Shown one piece after another: positions 16,159 through 24,283 of a DNA stretch of 64,000 nt (the stretch's first letter is position 1; each line of letters opens with the position of its first letter). The position numbers and the translations under genes are program-made. The stretch lies in NCBI GenBank assembly GCA_900545525.1, contig UQZX01000010.1, forward strand, positions 1 through 64,000. Direction: 5' to 3'. Below the pieces are notes generated by a model. That model was not told the DNA's origin. It saw nothing but the letters and a program-made list of their open reading frames with translations, and ran no database searches. The stretch is from an uncultured Prevotella sp. Lineage in GTDB: Bacteria; Bacteroidota; Bacteroidia; Bacteroidales; Bacteroidaceae.

Positions 16159-17187
16159 TTATTTTATGCCGCGCCTGTTAAGTGCTTCCGTGTATTTCCT
16201 TGCGTTTTGCAGATGTTCAGCGTATGTTACGGCAAAGTTGTGCGTGCCGCTGAAGTCTTCCTTTGCACACATGTACAGATAGTCATGGTTTGCATGGTTC
16301 AGCACCGCGTCAATACCTTCCACTGACGGTATGCGTATCGGTCCCGGAGGCAGTCCTGTGTTTTTGTAGGTGTTATACGGGCTGTCGGTATGCAGCATGT
16401 TGTTGTATATACGTTTAAGTCCAAACTGTTTAAGTGCGAACTTTATTGTCGGGTCAGCCTGCAGCGGCATGTCTTTCTTCAGTCTGTTGTAATACATTCC
16501 CGCTATCATGGGCTTTTCGGCATTGTTGCTTGTCTCTTCGTCTACAATGCTTGCAAGTGTGATAACCTGATTTCTGCTCAGTCCCATGCTTGCAGCCTTG
16601 CCTGTACGTTCGCTGTTCCAGAAATTGTTACTTTCCTTTTCCATACGCTCCATGATGTTGTCCACTGACGCATTCCAATAGATATCGTATGTATTGGGTA
16701 TGAACATACATACGATTGTTTCAGGGGTGTAACCGTATTTACGGCATGTGGCGGTATCGGTCATTGCTTTTAGAAGCGTTATGCTGTCGGTCATCATCTT
16801 TTTTGAGATGGAGCCGGCAAGCCTTTCCACCGTGCGCACGGAAGGAATTGTCAGTCTTACAGGTGTCTGAAGCCCGTTCTTCAATTTCCGGAATACGCTC
16901 AGGGCACCGTTACTGCCATTTATCTCATAGCATCCGCTGCGTATGTTGCTGCCATACGAGGACAGTGAGGCAAGAGTCTTGAAGCCTGTTATTGCCTGGC
17001 TGTTTGATACGGACGACAGTTTGGTGTATACCGAGTCTGCCGTGTCATCATTATCTATATATATATAATGTGTATCTGAATCTACAGACATCGATGAGAA
17101 GAAGTAATAGTATATTATACATAATGCTGCCAATAGGCATCCGAATGCCGTCATCATGTATTTATTGTGGATGTTGGGGCGTTTCAT
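16159..17187 (-). CDS. mltG: Endolytic peptidoglycan transglycosylase MltG
   Basis: The 342-residue protein has an N-terminal membrane anchor (residues ~10-31) and a periplasmic YceG domain. The signature segment reads LASIVDEETSNNAEKPMIAG followed by YYNRLKKDMPLQADPT, the family's active-site region, although the usual IVExE appears as IVDEE. MltG cuts nascent glycan strands and sets their length, working with penicillin-binding proteins; a class A enzyme is encoded further upstream on the same strand. It is the last gene of the rplY-pth-hslR-purN-mltG run, 23 bp after purN. Confidence 0.92.
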   Translation of the reverse strand: MKRPNIHNKYMMTAFGCLLAALCIIYYYFFSSMSVDSDTHYIYIDNDDTADSVYTKLSSVSNSQAITGFKTLASLSSYGSNIRSGCYEINGSNGALSVFRKLKNGLQTPVRLTIPSVRTVERLAGSISKKMMTDSITLLKAMTDTATCRKYGYTPETIVCMFIPNTYDIYWNASVDNIMERMEKESNNFWNSERTGKAASMGLSRNQVITLASIVDEETSNNAEKPMIAGMYYNRLKKDMPLQADPTIKFALKQFGLKRIYNNMLHTDSPYNTYKNTGLPPGPIRIPSVEGIDAVLNHANHDYLYMCAKEDFSGTHNFAVTYAEHLQNARKYTEALNRRGIK

Positions 17188-17210
17188 ATAATCTGTTTTA
17201 TTTATGAATG

Positions 17211-17786
17211 TTATGATTTGCTGCTCTTTATTATGTTTTCAATGACGGTGGGGTAGTGAGCCTGTTCCAGTTTCTGTACCATACCGGCAATGTCCTCCGC
17301 ATTTTCATTGCCGGTAAGGGATGTCTTGAACTGAGCAATTATCTCTCCGCCGTCGCACTCTTCGTTCACATAGTGCACGGTTATGCCGGTTTCTTTTTCC
17401 ATAGCCTCCTTTACAGCTCTGTGTACGTTCATGCCATACATCCCCTTGCCGCCGAATTTCGGTAACAGCGACGGATGTATGTTTATTATACGACGGTTGT
17501 ATTCCTTTATGAGAAAGTCGGGAATAATCAGAAGGAAACCTGCGAGGACGATAAAATCGGTATTGTATTTTCTAAGTAGCGGGAGTATTTTGTCGCGGTT
17601 TGAGAAACAGTCTTTCGGCATAACTTCCGTGCTGATACCGTACTTCCGTGTGCGTGTCAGCGCGTATGCGTCTTGCCTGTTGCTCAGTACAAGTGACACC
17701 CTTGCATCTTTAGAACCTGCAAAGTGTCTGATGATGTTTTCGCAATTACTTCCGTTGCCCGAAACAAAGACTGCAATATTTTTCAT
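17211..17786 (-). CDS. purN: Phosphoribosylglycinamide formyltransferase
   Basis: The start at 17786 (MKNIAVFVSGNGSNCENI, 191 residues) begins exactly at the family N-terminus; the frame extends 12 codons further without homology. Motifs include the phosphate loop SGNGSN, NIHPSLLPKFGGKGMYG with the catalytic Asn-x-His, and HYVNEECDGGEII with the catalytic Asp. It transfers a formyl group from 10-formyl-THF to GAR in purine synthesis, using the product of FolD. It lies 32 bp after hslR. Confidence 0.95.
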   Translation of the reverse strand: MKNIAVFVSGNGSNCENIIRHFAGSKDARVSLVLSNRQDAYALTRTRKYGISTEVMPKDCFSNRDKILPLLRKYNTDFIVLAGFLLIIPDFLIKEYNRRIINIHPSLLPKFGGKGMYGMNVHRAVKEAMEKETGITVHYVNEECDGGEIIAQFKTSLTGNENAEDIAGMVQKLEQAHYPTVIENIIKSSKS

Positions 17787-17818
17787 AAACGGTGTGTTGA
17801 TATATGGATATACATTTG

Positions 17819-18238
17819 TCACTCATCCCAGCCTTCATCAAAGTCATCGTCAAAACCGAATAGTGCCGGACCGATAAATGAGTCAAGGCTCCTGCGTTCC
17901 TTTTTTGTAGGACGCCCCGTGCCGCGTGCCCGGTCTACGAAGCCGCTTATTTTGCTCATCTCCAGTAGCTCGTATTGCTTGGCATCGGTAACGTTCTCGT
18001 ATATCTGCGGTATCAGTTTTGCGCCGACACGCTGCTCTATGCACTGCAATACCTTGAAAGAATAGGTTATGGGCGGTTTCTTTACGTCTATAATCTCATT
18101 TGGCTTGATTATACGTGCGGGCTTTACGTTGCTGCCGTTTATCGTGACACGCCCGTTTTTACACGCATTTGCAGCGACAGAGCGTGTCTTGAATATGCGT
18201 GCAGCCCACAGCCATTTGTCTATTCTTGCCTCGTTCAT
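17819..18238 (-). CDS. hslR: S4-domain RNA-binding protein (Hsp15/HslR-like)
   Basis: The 139-residue protein starts with an S4 domain (RIDKWLWAARIFKTRSVAANACKNGRVTINGSNVKPA), as in heat-shock protein 15, which rescues stalled 50S subunits carrying peptidyl-tRNA. The basic centre (RGTGRPTKKERR) fits RNA binding, while the tail is acidic (FGFDDDFDEGWDE). It overlaps pth by 4 bp (ATGA), which is telling: Pth frees tRNA from peptidyl-tRNA, the same rescue process. Confidence 0.9.
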   Translation of the reverse strand: MNEARIDKWLWAARIFKTRSVAANACKNGRVTINGSNVKPARIIKPNEIIDVKKPPITYSFKVLQCIEQRVGAKLIPQIYENVTDAKQYELLEMSKISGFVDRARGTGRPTKKERRSLDSFIGPALFGFDDDFDEGWDE

Positions 18239-18828
18239 TCCGTCTTAGTTTTGTCTGCCTGTTTCTTGTTTCCGTTATAGAGGTTCATTGTAATACCTAT
18301 ACCTGACAATACGAAGCTTTTTATAATGTCGCATGCCGTCTCAATGCGGGGAGAAAGCACCTGCATGTCTTCATCGCTGTATTTGCCAAGAACCCATTCA
18401 ACCTGCATTCCGCGTGGAAAATCATTGCCTATGCCCACTTTAAGGCGTGCATACTGTTGACCGATAAGCTGCTGTATGTGTCCGAGACCGTTGTGCCCGC
18501 CGTTGCTGCCGTTACCTTTTAATCTCAGTGTACCCAATGGCAGCGACAGGTCATCCACGATGACGAGCAGGTTTTCTTGACGGATATTCTCCTTGTTCAT
18601 CCAATATCTTACGGCATTTCCGCTTAAATTCATGAATGTCGTGGGCTTTAGGAGTATTATTTTCCGTCCTTTGATGCTTGTCGTTCCAACAAATCCGTAC
18701 CGGCAATCGTCAAAAACAATATTGGACGCCTTTGCAAAAGCGTCCAATACCATAAAGCCTGTATTGTGGCGGGTATCCGCATATTCGCTGCCGGGATTTC
18801 CCAAACCTACAATTAAATATTTCTCCAT
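18235..18828 (-). CDS. pth: Peptidyl-tRNA hydrolase
   Basis: The 197-residue enzyme shows the family motifs GLGNPGSEY (Asn11) and TRHNTGF with catalytic His21, FMNLSG, and VDDLSLPLG with the conserved Asp, then GSNGGHNG. It cleaves the ester between peptide and tRNA after premature drop-off. It is placed 44 bp after rplY, a very common rplY-pth pairing in bacteria, and overlaps hslR by 4 bp. The C-terminal tail is Lys-rich. Confidence 0.96.
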   Translation of the reverse strand: MEKYLIVGLGNPGSEYADTRHNTGFMVLDAFAKASNIVFDDCRYGFVGTTSIKGRKIILLKPTTFMNLSGNAVRYWMNKENIRQENLLVIVDDLSLPLGTLRLKGNGSNGGHNGLGHIQQLIGQQYARLKVGIGNDFPRGMQVEWVLGKYSDEDMQVLSPRIETACDIIKSFVLSGIGITMNLYNGNKKQADKTKTE

Positions 18829-18872
18829 GTCGTAATATTATAGGCATCTTCATGCCTGTAATAAAAATCAGA

Positions 18873-19463
18873 TTATTGCTCGGCTGCAGCCTGCTGGCTC
18901 TTACGTGTTGCCTTGATAGAGCAGACAACAACCTCCTTGCTTGTAACAAGTTCCAGACCGTCAAAACTGAGGTCGCCAACCTTTATGCTCTTGCCGATGT
19001 TTAGGTTGGTAACGTCTATGTCAAGATGTTCAGGTATGTTCTGATATTTAGCCTTGACGTTGATTTTACGTACAGAAAGGTTCATACGTCCACCGTCGCG
19101 GATACCCTGTGCAAGACCGTTGAGCTTAACGGGAATGCCGATTGTGATAGGTTTCTCCTCGTTGATTTCATAGAAGTCGATGTGAAGCAGTGCGTCTGTT
19201 ACGGGGTGGAACTGCAGCTCTTTCATAATTGCTGTATGTTCCTCGCCGTCGATGACGAGCTTTATCACATAAACATGCGGTGTGTAGACAATCTTGCGCA
19301 GTTCTTTTGCAGAAGATGTAAATGCCATTGCTACGGGCAGACCGTTCTCACCCTTTGCCTCACCGTAGAGGTTGCAGGGAACAAGACCTTCTTTTCTCAA
19401 CTGCTTTGTAGCCTTCTTGCCAAGGTCGTTTCTTTTCTGACCTTCAACTTTAATTTCTTTCAT
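18873..19463 (-). CDS. rplY: 50S ribosomal protein L25 (Ctc/TL5 form)
   Basis: The 196-residue protein is the long, two-domain L25: an N-terminal 5S rRNA-binding domain (residues ~1-90; KRNDLGKKATKQLRKEGLVPCNLYG) and the C-terminal TL5 domain (about 95-180; IGIPVKLNGLAQGIRDGGRM). The last ten residues are Ala/Gln-rich. It is the first gene of the operon and has a clear promoter. Confidence 0.96.
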   Translation of the reverse strand: MKEIKVEGQKRNDLGKKATKQLRKEGLVPCNLYGEAKGENGLPVAMAFTSSAKELRKIVYTPHVYVIKLVIDGEEHTAIMKELQFHPVTDALLHIDFYEINEEKPITIGIPVKLNGLAQGIRDGGRMNLSVRKINVKAKYQNIPEHLDIDVTNLNIGKSIKVGDLSFDGLELVTSKEVVVCSIKATRKSQQAAAEQ

Positions 19464-19557
19464 AATTGTGTTACTCTAAAATTAAGTGTTACTAAAATTA
19501 GTTGCTTAATCCACCATCACACGAAATACCATTCATGATATGCCTGAAAAAGCGGTG

Positions 19558-19589
19558 CAAAGGTACCTCTTTTTATTAATACATACAAA
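19558..19589 (-). promoter_or_regulatory. rplY operon promoter
   Basis: On the minus strand, TTTG (19589-19586) and TACCTTTG (19565-19558) are 20 bp apart. The leader to rplY is about 90 nt. Confidence 0.75.
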
Positions 19590-19653
19590 TAAAGTGGTAA
19601 GTTTTTAGCTTATAAGGTCTATATTACAAGATAAAACGGCTTATATCGTAGTA

Positions 19654-19687
19654 TAAAAAATGCCACTTTGGCTGTACAAAGTGGCAT
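19654..19687 (-). terminator. Terminator of the penicillin-binding protein transcript
   Basis: ATGCCACTTTG (19660-19670) and CAAAGTGGCAT (19677-19687) form a perfect 11-bp stem with a 6-nt loop; on the minus strand a run of T follows directly. It lies about 280 bp past the stop of the 19971 gene. Confidence 0.85.
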
Positions 19688-19767
19688 ATAAGAATTGTTC
19701 TGTCGTATCTTATTCTGTTTATAGGTTTAAAGTTCACAAACGCTTAATCCAAAATATTATATATCTT

Positions 19768-19972
19768 TTATTTTGTAAATTCGTATATCTCAAATCTTTC
19801 ACAGGGATTTACGAATAGCATTATGAGCTTGTTTGTCCCTATTTTGTAAAGCATTCCTGCTTCGGAATTAATACTGTCGTATGAAGTCTGCGGGTCATTG
19901 TTGGCAGATCATCGTTCCGAAAGTTCTTTCAAAAGTTTGTTACATACTCTCTTCTGATTATCAAACAGATTT
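19768..19972 (-). pseudogene. Possible decayed gene after the penicillin-binding protein
   Basis: Reading the minus strand from the end of the preceding gene, one frame gives protein-like sequence broken by a single in-frame TGA: LFDNQKRVCNKLLKELSER, stop, SANNDPQTSYDSINSEAG and on to NPCERFEIYEFTK, stop at 19768-19770. There is no good start codon for either half. A strong terminator lies beyond. It looks like the remains of a small protein gene; the family is not recognised. It could also be a non-coding 3' tail that is open by chance. Confidence 0.35.
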
Positions 19973-22400
19973 ATAGTTCCCAGTCGTCCAACGGAGTAGA
20001 GTCATCTGTTTCCGGTGCATTTTCATCTTCTTTTACATTAATGCCTTCTTCTGTAACAACAGCCGTCGTATCTGTAATTACGGTGTCATTGCGTGCCGGC
20101 ACATAGCTTGCACAAGAGTACATTCCGTACTTTATGTCAACATCATCAGGTGAACGGAATTTGCCATGATATTTTGCGAATGCCGGGTCTCCCATAACCG
20201 ACTGTATGAAATTGCCGCATATAGGCAGGGCTGTGCGGCTTCCTTGTCCCAGGGCTCCTGTGCGGAAGTGAATGCTCCTGTATTCACCGCCAACCCATGC
20301 GCCTGCCACCAGATTAGGACTTACACACATGAACCACGCATCAGAGTGGTTGTTAGTTGTTCCTGTTTTTCCTCCAAAGTCTGTATCCGGTGCTGCGCCG
20401 ATGTACGACCACATGCTTTGGGATGTACCGCCCGGCTCGCGCATGCCGCCCATGAGCAGCTGCTGCATGAAAAACGCACTTTTATATGGTATGGCTTGTT
20501 TTTCTTCATGCCGGGCTTTGTATATTTCTTTTCCGTCCTTGTCTGTTATTTTGGTTACAAGCACGGGAGCTACGTGTTTTCCGTTGTTGGCGATTGTGCA
20601 GTAGGCATTTACCATTTCAAGCAGGTTGACGTCAGATGCCCCTAATGCAAGTGACGGTGTCTCGTCAAGCGGACTCTTTATTCCCATTTCGTGGGCGGTG
20701 TTGATAATGTTCTTTATTCCCATTTCCTGTCCCAGTCGTACTGCTACGGAGTTTATGCTCCTTGCAAATGCACTTCGTAACGGAATGGAGTCGCCTGAGA
20801 AACGCCCGTTGGCATTGGTAGGCGTCCAAACAGTGGTCTCTCCCTTGTTCTTGTCGTAAACTTCCATGCGTATATATTCATCCCTGCGCTTGTCACATGG
20901 CGTAAGTCCCTGATTCATTGCTTCAGTATAGACAAAAAGTTTGAAAGTGGAACCAGGTTGCCTCATAGCCGTTACCTTGTCATATTTCCACGACTTGAAA
21001 TCAAGATCGCCAACCCATGCCTTTACTTCGCCTGTCTGCGGTTCCATGGCGAGGAAAGAGCAGTGCATGAAGTGTACCATGTAGCGTATGGAGTCCATTG
21101 TGCTCATTTCCTTTTCAATCATTCCGTTTTCATAGTCGAACAACTTTACCTTATGTGGCTTGTTCAGATAATATTCTATTGAGTCGGCATTGCTGTCGTA
21201 TTTCAGTTGCAGAGCCTTATATATGGGCTGTCGTTTTGCTATGTTCTCGATGAAATCGGGTATCACCTGTCCATTCTCATCGCGCCACGGTTCCTGCCCG
21301 CTCCAATGGTTGTTGAAGTTCCGCTGCACCTGTTTCATTTGTTTTATGGCTGCGGCTTCTGCATATTTCTGCATGCGTGTGTCTATTGTCGTGTATATTT
21401 TAAGACCGCTTGTGTATAGGTCGTATCCGTTCTCACTACACCAGTCCTTAAGTTCATCTGCAACAGCCTCGCGGAAGTATTGTGCCTGTCCGTCGTAGTT
21501 GCTTTCTATGCTGAAGTTAAGTTTTATTGGTATCTGTGTAATGGAATCGTACTCGGCACGCGTAATGTCATTATGCAGCAGCATATTGTGCAGTACGACA
21601 TTACGGCGTTTAAGGCTGTTCTTCGGATTGGATATCGGGTTATATGCTGTTGTCGCTTTCAGCATTCCTACCAGCACCGCTGCCTGTTCTGCCGTCAGTT
21701 CAGCCGGTGTTATGCCGAAATATGTTTTGCACGCAGTCTTTATTCCGTAGGCATTGGAACTGAAATCAACAGTATTGGCATACATCGTGATAATATCTTT
21801 CTTGTCGTATATAAGCTCGAGTTTGGTGGCTATTATCCATTCTTTGCTCTTCATTATCAGCATTCTCACACCGGGGATATGACCTAACAGTCCCGTTGAG
21901 TATTGTGTTCTGACACGGAACATGTTTTTGGCAAGTTGCTGTGTGATTGTAGAGGCACCACGGGCATCGTGGTGTATAACCATGTCCTTTACTGCTGCAA
22001 ACAGTCCGGTTATGTCTATACCGAAGTGATTGTAGAAACGTTCATCCTCCGTGTCGATGAGCGTTTTCCAAAATATAGGATTAACGTCTTCATATTTTAC
22101 CGGAGTGCGGTTTTGATTGAAGTATTTACCGATGAGGACACCGTCGGAACTGTAAATCTCCGATGCTTCGTTGGTCTGCGGGTTCTTTATCTGAGAAAAT
22201 CCCGGCGACTTTCCGAATAGCCAAAGAAAGTTGATGTCCACCATTATGAGGTAAATGATAAACGATATTACCAGTGAACACAGTGCTATAATTGTTTTTG
22301 TGTACCATGCACGACCTTTGTACAGCCTTTTGTACCATGACCAGAACGCGGCTGCTTTTTTGCGGCAAAGGTCTGTAGCCGCTTTAATCTTTTCAAACAT
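19971..22400 (-). CDS. mrcA: Class A penicillin-binding protein (transglycosylase/transpeptidase)
   Basis: The 809-residue enzyme has a cytoplasmic tail, one membrane span (residues ~36-55), a GT51 glycosyltransferase domain (TEDERFYNHFGID with the catalytic Glu, RGASTITQQLAKN, and KSKEWIIATKLE) and a transpeptidase domain with the SxxK motif S484-TFK (RQPGSTFKLF), SIN as SxN, and GGKTGTTNN as KTG. It polymerises lipid II and cross-links the strands. The C-terminus ends in a Glu/Asp-rich tail. It follows miaA by 68 bp and has its own -7 element. Confidence 0.96.
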   Translation of the reverse strand: MFEKIKAATDLCRKKAAAFWSWYKRLYKGRAWYTKTIIALCSLVISFIIYLIMVDINFLWLFGKSPGFSQIKNPQTNEASEIYSSDGVLIGKYFNQNRTPVKYEDVNPIFWKTLIDTEDERFYNHFGIDITGLFAAVKDMVIHHDARGASTITQQLAKNMFRVRTQYSTGLLGHIPGVRMLIMKSKEWIIATKLELIYDKKDIITMYANTVDFSSNAYGIKTACKTYFGITPAELTAEQAAVLVGMLKATTAYNPISNPKNSLKRRNVVLHNMLLHNDITRAEYDSITQIPIKLNFSIESNYDGQAQYFREAVADELKDWCSENGYDLYTSGLKIYTTIDTRMQKYAEAAAIKQMKQVQRNFNNHWSGQEPWRDENGQVIPDFIENIAKRQPIYKALQLKYDSNADSIEYYLNKPHKVKLFDYENGMIEKEMSTMDSIRYMVHFMHCSFLAMEPQTGEVKAWVGDLDFKSWKYDKVTAMRQPGSTFKLFVYTEAMNQGLTPCDKRRDEYIRMEVYDKNKGETTVWTPTNANGRFSGDSIPLRSAFARSINSVAVRLGQEMGIKNIINTAHEMGIKSPLDETPSLALGASDVNLLEMVNAYCTIANNGKHVAPVLVTKITDKDGKEIYKARHEEKQAIPYKSAFFMQQLLMGGMREPGGTSQSMWSYIGAAPDTDFGGKTGTTNNHSDAWFMCVSPNLVAGAWVGGEYRSIHFRTGALGQGSRTALPICGNFIQSVMGDPAFAKYHGKFRSPDDVDIKYGMYSCASYVPARNDTVITDTTAVVTEEGINVKEDENAPETDDSTPLDDWEL

Positions 22401-22448
22401 AATGTATGATGTTTATGTATGTTTCTGTATAGAATATTATACGGGGTG

Positions 22449-22456
22449 CAAAAGTA
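22449..22456 (-). promoter_or_regulatory. -7 element upstream of the penicillin-binding protein gene
   Basis: On the minus strand this reads TACTTTTG, matching TAnnTTTG, about 50 bp before the start codon. No clear -33 TTTG is present at 19-20 bp. Confidence 0.45.
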
Positions 22457-22468
22457 ATAAAAACTTAC

Positions 22469-23377
22469 TTATTGTAAATTTATTTCAATATATTTTATGA
22501 TTTCTTCAAGATTGTCGGGATGAAACCATGCCATTTTTTCATCCCTTTTAAACCAGGTAAGCTGTTTCCTGCAATATCTGCGTGTATTGCATTGTATCCT
22601 GAATATAGCTTCATCGAGATTGCAGTTGCCTTCGAAGAACTCGAATAGTTCTTTGTAACCAACTGTATTGAGGGAATTTAGTCCTTTCATGGCGTATACT
22701 TTCTTTGCCTCTTCCACCAATCCATTGTCTATCATTTCAACAACACGCTTGTTGATACGTTCATAAAGTTCCTTGCGTTCGCGGTTAAGCCCTATTTTTA
22801 TTATATTGAATGGTCTTGTCTTTATGCGGTTCTTTCTGAATGAAGTATATGTTTTTCCTGTCATGTGGCATATTTCGAGTGCGTGTATGACCCGCTTGGG
22901 ATTGTTTCTGTCTACTATGTTGTAATATTCAGGATCCAATATCTCAAGCTCATGACATAATGTGTCAAGTCCCTCGCGTTCGTATCTTTTTTTTATCATG
23001 TTGCGTGTGACCTCGTCAATGGTTGGAATGTCGTCAATTCCGTTGCATACGGCATCGATGTACATCATGCTTCCGCCTGCCATTAATGCCACGTTGTTGC
23101 CAGTATTTGATGAGAAATGTTCCTTGAGGCATTTCATTACATCTGATTCAAACATGGCGGCACTGTAATAATCGTGTATACTTAGTGTTCCTACGAAAAA
23201 GTGTTTTACTTGTTTCAGCTGTTTTTCTGTCGGTGCAGAGGTGCCTATAGGCAGCTCTTTGAACAGCTGTCTTGAGTCTGCATTTATTATAAATGTATTG
23301 AAATGTTTTGCTATATTAAGGGAAAGCTCGGTCTTTCCGACTCCCGTAGGACCTGATATAACGATAAGATTGTTCAT
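22469..23377 (-). CDS. miaA: tRNA dimethylallyltransferase
   Basis: The start at 23377 (MNNLIVISGPTGVGKTELS, 302 residues) is set by the family N-terminus; the frame runs 24 codons upstream into the terminator hairpin. The P-loop GPTGVGKT, the NADSRQLFKELPIGTSAPT segment (catalytic Asp and DSxQ motif), and GYKELFEFFEG are all MiaA features. It adds a dimethylallyl group to A37 of tRNAs that read UNN codons. Confidence 0.96.
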   Translation of the reverse strand: MNNLIVISGPTGVGKTELSLNIAKHFNTFIINADSRQLFKELPIGTSAPTEKQLKQVKHFFVGTLSIHDYYSAAMFESDVMKCLKEHFSSNTGNNVALMAGGSMMYIDAVCNGIDDIPTIDEVTRNMIKKRYEREGLDTLCHELEILDPEYYNIVDRNNPKRVIHALEICHMTGKTYTSFRKNRIKTRPFNIIKIGLNRERKELYERINKRVVEMIDNGLVEEAKKVYAMKGLNSLNTVGYKELFEFFEGNCNLDEAIFRIQCNTRRYCRKQLTWFKRDEKMAWFHPDNLEEIIKYIEINLQ

Positions 23378-23401
23378 GAGTTCTTGTTTTTTTGCCGTTG
23401 A

Positions 23402-23456
23402 AAGGTAAAAAGTTAGTGCTTGGTGTTTCTCTTTGTTGAAACGCACCAAGCACTAA
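23402..23456 (-). terminator. Terminator of the lpx operon
   Basis: TTAGTGCTTGGTG (23413-23425) and its complement at 23444-23456 form a perfect 13-bp stem. On the minus strand it is followed by CTTTTTACC. It lies 22 bp after lpxA and just before miaA. Confidence 0.85.
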
Positions 23457-23477
23457 ATATGTTATTGATTATAGTTT

Positions 23478-24248
23478 TTATCTTATGATACCGCGTTGGG
23501 AAGACATGACAAAATCTATTATGTAATCAATTTCTTTGCATTTAGGTAACTTTTCCTGTATCTCTTTTATTGCCTCAGACTTTAGTCCTTTTGAATATAG
23601 CAGGCGGTATGCATTGTGTATGTTATCTATGGTTTCGTTGCTGAAGCCCCTGCGGCGCAGACCGACAAGGTTAAGTCCAAAGTATCTCGCCGGTTCTTTT
23701 CCTACTATAATATAAGGTGGAATGTCTTGACTGAATTTGCTGCCGCCCTGTATCATTACATATCCGCCTATGTGACAGAACTGATGGCAAAGAACATTGC
23801 CGCTGATAACGGCACAGTCATCGACAACAACTTCGCCGGCGAACTTTGTCGAATTTCCTATGATTGTTCCGCTGCCGACAATACAGTCGTGAGCAATATG
23901 CACACTTTCCATGAGGAGATTATTGCTTCCGACCTTTGTTGTTCCGCGTGACGCTGTTCCACGTGATATCGTTACGTTTTCACGTATGCTGTTATTGTCA
24001 CCGACCTCACATGTGGTATGTTCGCCTTTGAACTTTAAATCCTGTGGCTTTGTACTTATACTTGCACCAGGGAATATTTCGTTGTTGTTTCCAATCCGTG
24101 CACCCACATGAACTGTCACGCTGTTTTGGAAAGTATTGTTGTTTCCAATAACAGTATCCTTGTCGATAAAACAGAAGGGACCAATGATATTATTGTCTCC
24201 AATTTTTGCTTCCGGATGAACGTATGCTAAAGGACTTATCTGATTCAT
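23478..24248 (-). CDS. lpxA: UDP-N-acetylglucosamine acyltransferase
   Basis: The 256-residue protein is a left-handed beta-helix of hexapeptide repeats (about residues 5-185) with a C-terminal helical domain (SNETIDNIHNAYRLLYSKG). The catalytic His is H120 in HIAHDC. It transfers the 3-hydroxyacyl chain from ACP to UDP-GlcNAc, the first step of lipid A synthesis. It ends the lpxD-lpxC/fabZ-lpxA set, 35 bp after the fused gene, and a terminator follows. Confidence 0.97.
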   Translation of the reverse strand: MNQISPLAYVHPEAKIGDNNIIGPFCFIDKDTVIGNNNTFQNSVTVHVGARIGNNNEIFPGASISTKPQDLKFKGEHTTCEVGDNNSIRENVTISRGTASRGTTKVGSNNLLMESVHIAHDCIVGSGTIIGNSTKFAGEVVVDDCAVISGNVLCHQFCHIGGYVMIQGGSKFSQDIPPYIIVGKEPARYFGLNLVGLRRRGFSNETIDNIHNAYRLLYSKGLKSEAIKEIQEKLPKCKEIDYIIDFVMSSQRGIIR

Positions 24249-24283
24249 AATGGTGTTATATAATGATTAAAGCAATTTTGCTG

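Noticed and set aside
19654..19687. Hairpin AAATGCCAC.../AAAGTGGCAT as a fifth box array
   Set aside because: The words resemble the GTGGC/GCCAC boxes, but the spacing is 20 bp, the box is 12 bp, and the minus-strand T-run explains it as a terminator.
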